NCBI RefSeq assembly: GCF_009827545.1
Contig: NZ_WTYS01000001.1
Coordinates: forward strand, 434,001-498,000
From: Pontixanthobacter gangjinensis
GTDB lineage: Bacteria > Pseudomonadota > Alphaproteobacteria > Sphingomonadales > Sphingomonadaceae
Length of the DNA: 64,000 bases
Direction: 5' to 3'
The translations under genes and the position numbers were made by a program. The notes below the pieces were generated by a model. The model worked only from the letters and a program-made list of their open reading frames with translations, was not told where the DNA came from and ran no database searches. Below, in pieces: positions 41,446-50,120 of this stretch (the first letter of the stretch is position 1; each line of letters opens with the position of its first letter).

Positions 41446-43035
41446 ATGAATCTACTCACTCCGCGCTATCTGATCCCCTTCAGCCTCCTCATCCTCACCA
41501 TATTGTCCGCTGCGATACCGGCGCTGCGGTGGGGATTACTGCCCCTCACCCCTCTACTCGCAATCGCATGGTGGGACTTCTTTCAAGAACGTCACAGCCT
41601 GCGAAAGAACTATCCGCTGATCGCCCGCATCCGCTGGATAATGGAGGATCTGCGGCCCTTCGCTCAGGCCTATATTGTCGAAAGCGACATGGAAGGTCGT
41701 CCCTTCAGTCATCAGGCGCGCGCGCTCGTTTATGCACGGGCCAAGGGTGACAATGATGCCCACCCGATGGGCACTGAGCTAGACGTTTATTCGGATGAAT
41801 ATGAATGGTTGAGCCATTCGGTCGTACCCAACGACCATGCGCCGAAAGAATGGCGCACCGAAATCGGCGAAGATGATTGCAAAAGGCCCTATTCTTCGGC
41901 GCTTCTGAATATCTCGGCCATGAGTTTCGGGTCGCTCTCCGCTCGCGCGATCGAAGCCCTCAACCAAGGTGCCCTTCTGGGCGGCTTTGCTCATAACACC
42001 GGCGAAGGCAGCATTAGCCGGTACCACCAGATACATGGCGGTGACCTGATCTGGGAAATTGGAAGTGGATATTTCGGCTGCAGAGCTAAAGACGGAAGAT
42101 TTGACGCGAGCCAGTTCGCTGAAACCGCTGCCAGCGAACAAGTTAAGATGATCGAGATCAAGCTAAGCCAAGGTGCAAAGCCGGGACATGGCGGCGTCCT
42201 GCCTGGCCGCAAGGTGACTGAAGAGATAGCCGAAGCCCGGGGTATTCCGGTTGGCGAGGACTGTCTCTCGCCAGCAGCGCATTCGAAGTTCTCGACTCCC
42301 ATCGAAATGCTTGAATGGATTGCCGATTTGCGCGAATTAAGCGGCGGGAAGCCAGTCGGCATAAAGCTCTGCGTCGGGCAGCCACACGAAGTGTTCGCGA
42401 TTGCCAAAGCTATGTTGAAAACTGATATCACTCCTGATTTTATCACAGTTGATGGCGCAGAAGGTGGCACCGGAGCCGCTCCATTGGAATTATCGAACAG
42501 CGTAGGCATGCCCCTGCGCGAAGGACTCATTTTCGTACGCAATGCGCTAATAGGAACAGGCCTCAAGCACCGTGTTAAAGTGGCCGCTTCGGGCAAAATT
42601 CACTCTGGTGCCCAGATGGCAAAAGCCTTCGCCTTGGGTGCCGATTGGTGCAACGCTGCCCGACCGTTCATGTTCTCGCTCGGGTGTGTCCAGTCAATGC
42701 AATGCCACACCGGCAATTGTCCGACAGGTGTCGCCACGCAGGAGAAATGGCGTCAAGAAGGCCTAGTTGTTGATCAAAAGGGACCGCGCGTGGCCCGTTT
42801 CCAAAGCCAAACGTTGCAGAGCCTGCGCGAAATCGTCGTGGCAATGGGCCTTAATTCGCCATGGGAAATCGAACCACGAGATATGCGCGAGCGCGTCAAT
42901 GGCGCACGCTCTAACGCGATAGATTCAATTTACACATTTGTGCCGGAAAATGCGTTTCTTGATGGTGTCGAAAGCCATCTACTCAAGACCCATTGGGATC
43001 TGGCAAGTGCAGAGAGTTTCAGGAGAATGCGATGA
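41446..43035 (+). CDS. FMN-binding glutamate-synthase-like protein
   Basis: About 529 residues. Two N-terminal membrane segments (YLIPFSLLILTILSAAIPAL and the WGLLPLTPLLAIAWW stretch) precede a glutamate synthase FMN/alpha-subunit barrel (about 90-500): ALNQGALLGGFAHNTGEGSIS, GAKPGHGGVLPG, DGAEGGTGAAPLELSNSVG and the 3Fe-4S cysteines in CVQSMQCHTGNCPTG. No glutaminase domain is present, so it is not a full glutamate synthase. Members of this group are annotated only by domain; the substrate is unknown. The ATG at 41446 is the family-like start; the upstream open frame would overlap the DUF6489 gene. ATGA overlap with the next gene. Confidence 0.87.
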   Translation: MNLLTPRYLIPFSLLILTILSAAIPALRWGLLPLTPLLAIAWWDFFQERHSLRKNYPLIARIRWIMEDLRPFAQAYIVESDMEGRPFSHQARALVYARAKGDNDAHPMGTELDVYSDEYEWLSHSVVPNDHAPKEWRTEIGEDDCKRPYSSALLNISAMSFGSLSARAIEALNQGALLGGFAHNTGEGSISRYHQIHGGDLIWEIGSGYFGCRAKDGRFDASQFAETAASEQVKMIEIKLSQGAKPGHGGVLPGRKVTEEIAEARGIPVGEDCLSPAAHSKFSTPIEMLEWIADLRELSGGKPVGIKLCVGQPHEVFAIAKAMLKTDITPDFITVDGAEGGTGAAPLELSNSVGMPLREGLIFVRNALIGTGLKHRVKVAASGKIHSGAQMAKAFALGADWCNAARPFMFSLGCVQSMQCHTGNCPTGVATQEKWRQEGLVVDQKGPRVARFQSQTLQSLREIVVAMGLNSPWEIEPRDMRERVNGARSNAIDSIYTFVPENAFLDGVESHLLKTHWDLASAESFRRMR

Positions 43036-43451
43036 GCGCGCAGAACGCAATCAAACATTGGCACCAGGTTGCCGAAAGTGGCAGCACTATAGAAGGGTTA
43101 ATGGAAATTCTCGATGAGAATGCAGTCTTCCACTCCCCAGTCGTGCACACACCACAGGAAGGCCGTGAGAAGGTCATCGCTTACCTGTCCGCGGCCGGGC
43201 AAGTGCTTGGAAGCGGGTCGTTCGAATACATCCGGGAGGTAATCGATGGCAATGACGCAATTCTCGAGTTTCAAAATGAAATCGACGGCATTACGATTAA
43301 CGGCATCGATATGATCCGCTTTACCGATCAAGGCAAAATCATCGATTTCAAAGTGATGGTTAGACCGATGAAAGCGATGAACAAATTGTGGGAGCTCATG
43401 GCCGCTCAATTGGAAGCCGATCAATCAGCAATTTCGGCAGACAAGAAATAA
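43032..43451 (+). CDS. NTF2-like (SnoaL-fold) protein
   Basis: 139 residues of the NTF2-like/SnoaL alpha-beta cone fold. The typical opening helix (AIKHWHQVAESGSTIEGLMEILDENAVFHSPVVHTPQEGREKVIAYL) and a strand with FTDQGKIIDFKVMVRPM are present. Such domains bind small hydrophobic molecules or act as simple isomerases; no catalytic pair can be assigned. The start overlaps the previous stop as ATGA. Its last 31 bases overlap the convergent gene at 43421. Confidence 0.8.
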   Translation: MSAQNAIKHWHQVAESGSTIEGLMEILDENAVFHSPVVHTPQEGREKVIAYLSAAGQVLGSGSFEYIREVIDGNDAILEFQNEIDGITINGIDMIRFTDQGKIIDFKVMVRPMKAMNKLWELMAAQLEADQSAISADKK

Positions 43452-43846
43452 TCTCCCCTGCCCTGCGGGTTAATTGGCATTGCGAGGATAGACAGAGGCA
43501 CAAACACAAACGACCAAAGCGCCGCCGCACACTGCAAGCCACCCCACGAGCAAAGAAGCCGTACTACCGCTTTTCTGTGGCCAAATGAGAACTCCCAACT
43601 GTCGGCAGCCCCCGTTTCCCGAATGAGCGCGGACGCCTTACCATAGTCACACTTTAAAATGCGGATGCGGTGCCCACCAAGAGCCAGTGAAATAAAATCG
43701 ACCGACGCGTGGTTCGAACCATCAACGTGCACAAATATGCCGTTATCTTCGAGCATTGAAGCAAGGCAGAGAGCTTCAACCCTCGAAACTAAGATGGCAA
43801 TTATCGGAAGTTCGCTGAAGCCTTCAAGATTTACCTGAGCTCGCAA
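43421..43846 (-). CDS. Possible DUF2007-like small signalling protein with C-terminal membrane segment
   Basis: 141 residues if started at TTG 43846; an internal start is possible. The first 70 residues resemble the DUF2007 'putative signal transducing protein' fold (VSRVEALCLASMLEDNGIFVHVD, then GGHRIRIL). A hydrophobic stretch near the C-terminus (GLQCAAALWSFVFVPLSILAM) may be a membrane segment. It lies just after the BLUF gene (10-base gap). The weak start and the overlap with the convergent NTF2-like gene lower my confidence that all of it is translated. Confidence 0.5.
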   Translation of the reverse strand: MRAQVNLEGFSELPIIAILVSRVEALCLASMLEDNGIFVHVDGSNHASVDFISLALGGHRIRILKCDYGKASALIRETGAADSWEFSFGHRKAVVRLLCSWGGLQCAAALWSFVFVPLSILAMPINPQGRGDYFLSAEIAD

Positions 43847-43856
43847 TCACGCAACC

Positions 43857-44249
43857 TCAATTCAAAGAAGCGAAATTCAAGATTGTCTTGCGGATATGCG
43901 GTTGCAGAGATGTTGGTAAAACCGCATCGAGCTCTTCCCGCCGCGCATTAACGCTGTCTGACAGACGAATTTGCCTCATTGTCCATTCTGCACAATCTCG
44001 TTTGTCGATCGCAATATCGACCAAACGAACGATACCGTTATGGCGTTTATCCAACGCTAATTTTTCCATCAGCTTGGTGAGAGCCTCTTGCTCACCTTCG
44101 ACCAGCTGCAAGAAATTACGCCCATTAAAAATCAACAAACCGGTGATCCCGCTGCCAACATTGTTTCGTAACGCGGCAGCCAGAATATCTGAGACATCTT
44201 CGTTTCGCAGATTGTCTGTGGCCGTGCTGATATAGACATACTGACGCAT
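43857..44249 (-). CDS. BLUF-domain blue-light sensor protein
   Basis: 130 residues, a BLUF domain with a short C-terminal extension. The flavin-switch residues are in place: Tyr6 (YVYIS), Asn30 before GSGITGLL, and Gln48 (NFLQLVEG). FAD is bound without covalent links and blue light rearranges the Gln hydrogen bonds. There is no EAL or other output domain, so it must signal through a partner. The nearest candidates are the DUF2007-like neighbour and, divergent in function, the P4H-like enzyme upstream. It lies about 4 kb from the origin. A+T content appears higher than in flanking housekeeping genes by eye. Confidence 0.88.
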   Translation of the reverse strand: MRQYVYISTATDNLRNEDVSDILAAALRNNVGSGITGLLIFNGRNFLQLVEGEQEALTKLMEKLALDKRHNGIVRLVDIAIDKRDCAEWTMRQIRLSDSVNARREELDAVLPTSLQPHIRKTILNFASLN

Positions 44250-44339
44250 AAATTTTGTTACCGCCTCCGCTAAAATTCGAATTGTTGCTGACTGTGAAAC
44301 AGGCGGATGTCAATCGAACTGACACCGCAAAAAATTGAA

Positions 44340-45287
44340 CTAATCTCTAATCCATGGGTGGTAGGGTTCTTCCCTAATCCAACGGGTTGCTATCCATTTC
44401 TCGCCCGCAATCACCGGCAAGCCGGCGTGCTTGCTCAGATCAAGGCGCCTCCCGTCGCTGCCAACATTATCGAATAATAACATGTCGCCAGATTTCATTC
44501 TAAGCTTCAGATCAAGCTCAGGAAAAGTTGTTTCACCGCCCTTAAAATCATCATTCAGAAATACAATTGCAGTTTTGATACGCTGATTAGTTACAGCGGG
44601 AAGAGCATCAAAATGTGGCCGATATTGCTGTCCGGGAAGATATCGGAGCACGTGCAAAGGCTCGCCCCAAGAATAATCAGTCTCAGACCACTTCGCGATG
44701 CGCCGATTGATCCGGTTCACCGGCAAATTTTCCTGCAATGGACCAAAACTCATGCCGTGTGATGTTCGGATCGGGTGAGGAATACGCTCGCCAGTTTGGG
44801 GGTCTTCTACAAATGAAGGTTGAACCAATCCCGCTGCTAGCGATCTAATCCACTCACACTCAGCAATGGAAAGAAACCCGCTAAATTTGGTAATGTTCGG
44901 CCCGGTTGCGCGGATCACATCTGGTGACAAATCGGCTTCTAATTCTCCGCTTAGAAGAGCTATTTCAGCAGCAGAAAACTTATCCTGCGGCGCAAATGAA
45001 GAAACTATTTCATGCGCCCTTTCAAACGAGTTCTTCGTGCCGGTGCCGGTTGCGTAGAGCCGCGCCAACCTCAAATTACTAGGCAAGTGACCTAAACTAG
45101 CCGCCCGTCGATAAAGCTCAAAAGCAGCGTCAATATCGCGGGGCATCCCCTGACCTGCGATTTTCCACTCAGCGAGGCAAAAACATGCCCAGGTATCGTT
45201 TTTAATGGCAGCTTCTTCAGCAAGGAGCACGGCCCCCTTCTGATCCCCATTGGATAAGAGCGAACGCACCTGTTGTTCGACAGACAT
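44340..45287 (-). CDS. 2-oxoglutarate/Fe(II) oxygenase, prolyl-4-hydroxylase type, with Sel1 repeats
   Basis: 315 residues. Sel1-like repeats fill about 15-115 (AAFELYRRAASLGHLPSNLRLARLYATG). A P4H-type double-stranded beta-helix follows, with the iron ligands His225 and Asp227 (RPHFDA) and His287 (SKHAG), and Lys297 for 2-oxoglutarate. All catalytic residues are present. It should hydroxylate a protein or peptide residue; the target is unknown. The ATG at 45287 follows AGGAG by 6 bases. It lies upstream of the BLUF gene on the same strand. Confidence 0.87.
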   Translation of the reverse strand: MSVEQQVRSLLSNGDQKGAVLLAEEAAIKNDTWACFCLAEWKIAGQGMPRDIDAAFELYRRAASLGHLPSNLRLARLYATGTGTKNSFERAHEIVSSFAPQDKFSAAEIALLSGELEADLSPDVIRATGPNITKFSGFLSIAECEWIRSLAAGLVQPSFVEDPQTGERIPHPIRTSHGMSFGPLQENLPVNRINRRIAKWSETDYSWGEPLHVLRYLPGQQYRPHFDALPAVTNQRIKTAIVFLNDDFKGGETTFPELDLKLRMKSGDMLLFDNVGSDGRRLDLSKHAGLPVIAGEKWIATRWIREEPYHPWIRD

Positions 45288-45345
45288 CACTCGCTCCTAT
45301 TCCGGTTCTCATCGCTGATTTTTGGTAGGATAATTAGATCTTCGA

Positions 45346-46611
45346 CTATTGGTTCATGGTATCGAAGAAATCTTCGTTTGTCTTGGAATCCTTCATCTTG
45401 TCGAGCAGGAATTCCATAGCGTCGATTGTACCCATTTGCATGAGGATACGGCGCAAGACCCACATCTTGGAAAGCTTGTCCTTCTCGACCAGCAATTCTT
45501 CCTTGCGAGTACCTGATTTACCGACATCAAGAGCCGGGAATATCCTCTTATCAGCGACCTTCCGGTCGAGCACGATTTCCGAGTTACCCGTGCCTTTAAA
45601 CTCTTCGAAGATCACCTCGTCCATTCGGCTACCGGTATCGATCAACGCGGTTGCGATAATCGACAGCGAGCCGCCTTCTTCGATGTTACGCGCGGCACCA
45701 AAGAAGCGCTTCGGACGTTGAAGCGCATTGGCATCGACACCGCCTGTCAAGACTTTGCCCGAGCTTGGGACGACCGTGTTGTAGGCACGGCCAAGGCGGG
45801 TGATTGAATCGAGCAAGATTACCACATCGCGCTTATGTTCTACTAAGCGTTTGGCTTTTTCAATAACCATTTCAGCTACTTGAACGTGCCGTGTAGCTGG
45901 TTCATCAAAGGTCGAGGAAATCACTTCACCCTTCACGCTACGTTGCATGTCGGTAACTTCTTCTGGACGCTCGTCGACCAGCAGGACCAGCAAGAACACT
46001 TCTGGGTGATTATCGGTAATTGCCTTGGCAATATTTTGTAAAAGCACGGTTTTACCGGTGCGCGGTGGCGCTACGATCAATGCGCGCTGGCCCTTGCCCT
46101 GAGGGCTAATGATATCGATGACTCTTGCCGATTTGTCTTTAACCGTAGGATCGAGCGTATCGAGCGATAGCTTTTCCTCAGGATAAAGCGGCGTGAGATT
46201 GTCAAAATTAGTCCGCAACCGAACCTGGTCAGGATCTTCGAAATTGACCGTAGTCAGTTTCTCAATCGCGAAATAGCGTTCGCCTTCTTTGGGTGCACGA
46301 ATTTCGCCTTCGACAGTATCGCCAGTGCGCAAGCCCCATTTGCGAACCTGATTGGGCGAAACGTAAATATCGTCCGGTCCGGCAAGATAATTAGCTTCAG
46401 GACTACGCAAGAAACCGAAGCCGTCCTGCATCACCTCAATGGTGCCAATTCCCATGATTTCAGAAGTATATTCTTCATCTTCGGCCAGTTCGCGCAGGAT
46501 GCAGAACATCAAATCCTGGCGGCGCATGGTGGAGGCGCCTTCGACGCCCAGTTCTTCGGCCATGCTCACAAGGTCAGCCGGGGCTTTAAGTTTCAGATCT
46601 TTAAGATGCAT
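45346..46611 (-). CDS. rho: Transcription termination factor Rho
   Basis: 421 residues, normal Rho length. An N-terminal Rho_N helical part, the RNA-binding cold-shock-like domain ([26 protein letters not shown]) and the RecA-like ATPase with APPRTGKT at 181-188 and [13 protein letters not shown] near 215. The hexamer translocates on RNA and releases it from polymerase. Two tandem hairpins sit in its leader just before the ATG. Confidence 0.98.
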   Translation of the reverse strand: MHLKDLKLKAPADLVSMAEELGVEGASTMRRQDLMFCILRELAEDEEYTSEIMGIGTIEVMQDGFGFLRSPEANYLAGPDDIYVSPNQVRKWGLRTGDTVEGEIRAPKEGERYFAIEKLTTVNFEDPDQVRLRTNFDNLTPLYPEEKLSLDTLDPTVKDKSARVIDIISPQGKGQRALIVAPPRTGKTVLLQNIAKAITDNHPEVFLLVLLVDERPEEVTDMQRSVKGEVISSTFDEPATRHVQVAEMVIEKAKRLVEHKRDVVILLDSITRLGRAYNTVVPSSGKVLTGGVDANALQRPKRFFGAARNIEEGGSLSIIATALIDTGSRMDEVIFEEFKGTGNSEIVLDRKVADKRIFPALDVGKSGTRKEELLVEKDKLSKMWVLRRILMQMGTIDAMEFLLDKMKDSKTNEDFFDTMNQ

Positions 46612-46627
46612 TTAGATGTCTTTCATT

Positions 46628-46655
46628 CCCGCAAACAGCGGGTGCCCGAACGGGC
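46628..46655 (-). promoter_or_regulatory. Tandem hairpins in the rho leader
   Basis: GCCCG-AA-CGGGC (46644-46655) and CCCGC-AAACA-GCGGG (46628-46642) stand side by side, 17 bases before the rho ATG (minus strand). The 216-base rho/hemJ gap has no ORF. Leader control of rho is known in enteric bacteria; whether these stems act likewise is inference. Confidence 0.4.
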
Positions 46656-46827
46656 GAATGTGATTTTTGGCCGGTCAGTCGTAAGACTAGATCATTGGGC
46701 TTGGAGAAAGCAGATCCAGATCGCATTGAATGCAAACCTCAACCGGTGATGCCAAACAAATACGCTGGCATAGAGCCCGCGTCAATTCGTTTGCTGTCGA
46801 TTCCGTGTTGGAACACCGACGCATTTC

Positions 46828-47271
46828 TCAGAACGGTTTAACGACGACCAGAATCACGATAATTGCCGCCGCAATACCGGGAACTTCGTTGATCATCCGC
46901 AATGCTTTTCCCTGCAAAGGCCGTTCTCCGCGTGCCAATTTCTTCGCATATCCTGCCATCCAGCCGTGATAACCAGACAACAAAATCACGATCAGAAACT
47001 TTGCATGAAACCAGCCCTGCGTGTGCGCCTGGATTGCTGACATCAATGCCAGTCCAAGCACCCAAACAATAATAATCGAAGGCAAGAGGATGATCTTGAG
47101 CAGTTTTTGCTCACGCTCGGCCCAGAGGGTATCTTCTAGAGAACCGGCTTCCGTTTCTTGATGATAGACAAAGAACCGCGGCAACATGAACAGGCCCGCC
47201 ATCCAGAAGATAACAAAAATGACGTGGCCGGCCTTCAGCCATAGATAAATCGGGGCGAGAAATTCTTGCAT
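46828..47271 (-). CDS. hemJ: Protoporphyrinogen oxidase HemJ
   Basis: About 147 residues, four membrane helices, HemJ/UPF0093 family. Conserved His in LKAGHVIFVIFWMAGLF and Lys/His in WFHAKFLIVILLSGYHGWM fit the heme-b-bearing enzyme that oxidises protoporphyrinogen IX. The ATG at 47271 is preferred; a GTG at 47280 would add three residues. It sits between rho and hemE, near the origin, as in other Alphaproteobacteria. Confidence 0.93.
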   Translation of the reverse strand: MQEFLAPIYLWLKAGHVIFVIFWMAGLFMLPRFFVYHQETEAGSLEDTLWAEREQKLLKIILLPSIIIVWVLGLALMSAIQAHTQGWFHAKFLIVILLSGYHGWMAGYAKKLARGERPLQGKALRMINEVPGIAAAIIVILVVVKPF

Positions 47272-47316
47272 GGAGTTCACTTAAGCGATGACGCAGGTTT
47301 CGTCACGCCCTTCTGC

Positions 47317-48342
47317 TCAAGATTTCCAATTCCGTACGAATTCTACCAAATTCTCGACATGTTCAATCGGGGTGAACTGACCAATACCGTGACCCAAATT
47401 GAAAACATGCGGCCTATCAACGAACGCTTCAAGAATTCGCCGGGCGCCGCTTTCCAACGCTTTGCCCCCTGCAAGCAATAGTAATGGATCGAGATTTCCC
47501 TGAACAGGCAAATTGGCTGGCAGTTCCTTCGCGGCCCACACTGGATCGATTGTCTCGTCAAGGCCAGCTGCAGAAACACCCGTTTCACGCATGTAAGCGG
47601 GCAATTTCTCGCCTGCACCTTTGGGAAATCCGATGACTGGCAAATCGGGGAAACGCGTCTGTAATGCTGCAACAATTTTTGCGTTGGGGGCAATAACCCA
47701 GCGTTCAAATTCAGTAGGCGATAGACTGCCAGACCAACTGTCAAACAATTGCACAGCCTCCGCGCCTGCCTCGACCTGTCCAGCCAGATATTCGATAGTC
47801 AAATTTGCAATGGCATCGATGATCGCCCCAAAAGCACCGGAATCGCGATAGGCCATTGCGCGGGTGTCATGCTGATCACGGCTTCCTTCGCCAGCGACCA
47901 TATATGTCGCAACGGTCCACGGAGAACCGGCAAAGCCCAACAAGGTGGTCTCCAGCCCCAGTCCAGCCTTAACCTTCGCAACGGTGTCATAAATCGGCGA
48001 AAGGCGCTGTGGCACGGCTTCAAGGCTGCTTAGGGCATGATCCACCAGCTTAGGCGAGAGCTTGGGCCCTTCACCTGCGAGAAATTCCAGATTCTGACCC
48101 ATCGCATAGGGAATGATCAAAATATCCGAAAACAGGATTGCGCCATCGAAACCAAACCTGCGGATCGGCTGTAAGGTGACCTCGGTGGCTGCGTCGCAAT
48201 CATAAACGAGTTCTAGAAACCCGCCCTTGTCCGCCCGCAAGGCGCGATATTCGGGCAGGTACCTGCCAGCTTGGCGCATTAGCCACAACGGAACTTTATC
48301 AGCGCGCTTTCCGCGTAAAGTTTCGAGAAGAATTCCGGGCAT
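47317..48342 (-). CDS. hemE: Uroporphyrinogen decarboxylase
   Basis: 341 residues, standard HemE. The N-terminal signature PLWLMRQAGRYLPEYR and the second signature GFAGSPWTVATYM are present. It removes four carboxyl groups from uroporphyrinogen III. The ATG at 48342 follows GAGG by 7 bases. Its promoter lies in the origin interval, as in Caulobacter, where transcription from hemE runs out of the origin. Confidence 0.97.
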   Translation of the reverse strand: MPGILLETLRGKRADKVPLWLMRQAGRYLPEYRALRADKGGFLELVYDCDAATEVTLQPIRRFGFDGAILFSDILIIPYAMGQNLEFLAGEGPKLSPKLVDHALSSLEAVPQRLSPIYDTVAKVKAGLGLETTLLGFAGSPWTVATYMVAGEGSRDQHDTRAMAYRDSGAFGAIIDAIANLTIEYLAGQVEAGAEAVQLFDSWSGSLSPTEFERWVIAPNAKIVAALQTRFPDLPVIGFPKGAGEKLPAYMRETGVSAAGLDETIDPVWAAKELPANLPVQGNLDPLLLLAGGKALESGARRILEAFVDRPHVFNLGHGIGQFTPIEHVENLVEFVRNWKS

Positions 48343-48667
48343 CGGAGAGCCTCTTACTAAATAATATAGTATTATAAATAGGTTGATGGAGGTTGTTGGC
48401 CCTGTGGATATTGGGGACAAGGCCGCTTTGCCCGACTTTTCCCGCTTTGAACAGAGCTTTCAGTGTCGCGAATCCCGACTCTAGCGCGTCAAGCAAAACA
48501 TATCCACGCTGTCCCCAGCCTGTCGAAAACCCCTTTTGCATGGTTACAAACCTACCTGAACAGGACTCGCATTGGGCACGGAATCACACCCTCTACTTGT
48601 CGTCAGCTTTGTCCCGTGGTTTATGCCCGTTAGTTTCCACAGCCCGTTATGGTGATAAAATCTGCTC
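48343..48667. other. Candidate chromosomal replication origin (oriC)
   Basis: 325 gene-free bases between divergent hemE and ppsR, the place of the origin in Caulobacter and many other Alphaproteobacteria. An A+T-rich stretch (48357-48381, AAATAATATAGTATTATAAA) suits duplex opening. DnaA-box-like 9-mers are ATATCCACA (minus, 48403-48411), ATATCCACG (48500-48508) and GTTTCCACA (48633-48641), each 1-2 changes from TTATCCACA. Gene direction flips here: nearly all genes from 24 to 48 kb are on the minus strand and those from 48.7 to 55.3 kb on the plus strand. parABS lies 9-12 kb away. No CtrA box is found inside. Confidence 0.82.
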
Positions 48668-49513
48668 ATGAGCCGCCTGCATTTACACCTTTTATCGGAC
48701 TCGACCGGGGAAACTCTCGAAATGGTGGCCAAGGCCGCTTTGGCGCAATTCGAAGACGCCGATATAGTCCGTCATTTCTGGCCGATGGTGCGGTCTAAGC
48801 AGCATCTCGACCGGATAGTCCCCGAATTGGCCCAGCACCCCGGCCTGGTCCTGTTTACTCTGGTCAATCCCGAAACGCGAGAGCGGCTGGAAGACCATTG
48901 CCGCCAATTGAGTCTGCCAGCCGTACCAGCGCTGGATGCGGTAACCGCCGCATTGGAAGATCAACTTGGGCAAGCCGCGCAGGGCCGGCCTGGCCGGCAG
49001 CATTTGATGGATGATGCTTATTTCCGCCGGGTTGACGCGATACATTACACCATTGCGCATGATGACGGGATTGGCTCAGACAATTGGGAAGAGGCTGACA
49101 TTGTTCTGGCCGGCGTTTCGCGGTCGTCAAAAACGCCAACCAGTATCTATCTCGCAAATCGCGGTTACAAAACTGCCAATATTCCTCTTGTGGTTGAAAG
49201 CCCGCCCCCTGATATCCTGTTCAAACTGACCAAGCCGCTGGTTGTCGGCCTTACCACAGCGCCAGAACGGCTGGTACAAATCCGCCGAAACCGCTTGCTG
49301 AGTATGAACGAGCAAACCGAAACCTCCTATGTCGACGATGAACGCGTTCGGGCCGAGGTGAAGTTCGCCCGCCGGATGTTTGCCGACAACGGCTGGCCAG
49401 TAATCGACGTGACACGCCGCTCTATTGAAGAAACCGCGGCGGCGGTAATCAATCTTGTCGGTGAACGAGAACGCCGCGATGTCTCCCCAAGTGTTGGAAC
49501 CAAACCAATATGA
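48668..49513 (+). CDS. ppsR: Pyruvate, phosphate dikinase/PEP synthase regulatory protein
   Basis: 281 residues of the DUF299/PPSR family, a bifunctional ADP-dependent kinase and Pi-dependent phosphorylase that switches PEP synthase or pyruvate phosphate dikinase off and on. Landmarks are LHLLSDSTGETLEMVAKAAL at the N-terminus, the P-loop-like ADIVLAGVSRSSKTPTSIYLA at about 134-154, and NIPLVVESPPP. This is the first gene right of the origin. Confidence 0.94.
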   Translation: MSRLHLHLLSDSTGETLEMVAKAALAQFEDADIVRHFWPMVRSKQHLDRIVPELAQHPGLVLFTLVNPETRERLEDHCRQLSLPAVPALDAVTAALEDQLGQAAQGRPGRQHLMDDAYFRRVDAIHYTIAHDDGIGSDNWEEADIVLAGVSRSSKTPTSIYLANRGYKTANIPLVVESPPPDILFKLTKPLVVGLTTAPERLVQIRRNRLLSMNEQTETSYVDDERVRAEVKFARRMFADNGWPVIDVTRRSIEETAAAVINLVGERERRDVSPSVGTKPI

Positions 49514-49535
49514 TCTTAGATATTCGAAATTCTCT

Positions 49536-50120
49536 ATGCTGATCCTCGCCTCCAAAAGCGCGTCGCGCCGCGCTATGCTTGATGCAGCCGGAGTGGCTTA
49601 TACCAGCGTTCCAGCAGCTATAGATGAACGCGCTGTTGAAGCAGTGATGGGCAGTGCCTCGCCTCAAGCAATTGCCACCGGCCTCGCAGTGGCAAAGGCG
49701 CAAGCGATCAGCACATCACACTCTAACGACGTGATCCTTGGCAGTGATTCACTTGTCATTGTAGGCGGCAAGCGCTTCGATAAGCCCGCAACGATAGACG
49801 CTGCCGCAGAACATTTGCGCTTTTTCTCTGGCAGGGAAATGCAACTCCACAGTGGTGCAGCGCTGGTTCGAGATGGCAAAGTCCTGTGGCAAGATGCTGC
49901 CAAGGCGTCTCTCTATGTCCGTGAATTATCCGAGGAATTCATACAAACCTATCTGTCGGTAGAATGGCCGGCGGTAGCAGGTTGTGTCGGCGTTTTTCGG
50001 ATTGAAGCGCTTGGCGTTCAGCTGTTTGACCGGATTGATGGTGACCAATTCACCGTGCTCGGTATGCCGTTGCTGCCTGTGCTCGGTGCGCTGCGAGAGC
50101 TGGAGTTGTTGGACAAATGA
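49536..50120 (+). CDS. maf: Maf-family nucleotide pyrophosphatase
   Basis: 194 residues from the ATG at 49536, where the family signature begins (MLILASKSASRRAMLDAAGV). It also has DVILGSDSLVIVGGKRFDKP with the catalytic Asp. The family hydrolyses non-canonical or pyrimidine nucleoside triphosphates. An upstream in-frame ATG within ppsR is rejected because it adds 27 unrelated residues. It overlaps aroE by ATGA. Confidence 0.92.
   Translation: MLILASKSASRRAMLDAAGVAYTSVPAAIDERAVEAVMGSASPQAIATGLAVAKAQAISTSHSNDVILGSDSLVIVGGKRFDKPATIDAAAEHLRFFSGREMQLHSGAALVRDGKVLWQDAAKASLYVRELSEEFIQTYLSVEWPAVAGCVGVFRIEALGVQLFDRIDGDQFTVLGMPLLPVLGALRELELLDK

Noticed and set aside
43700-43725. GGTTCGAACC-like string resembling a tRNA T-loop
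   Set aside because: It lies in a coding frame and no acceptor, D or anticodon stems surround it. No tRNA was found in the window.
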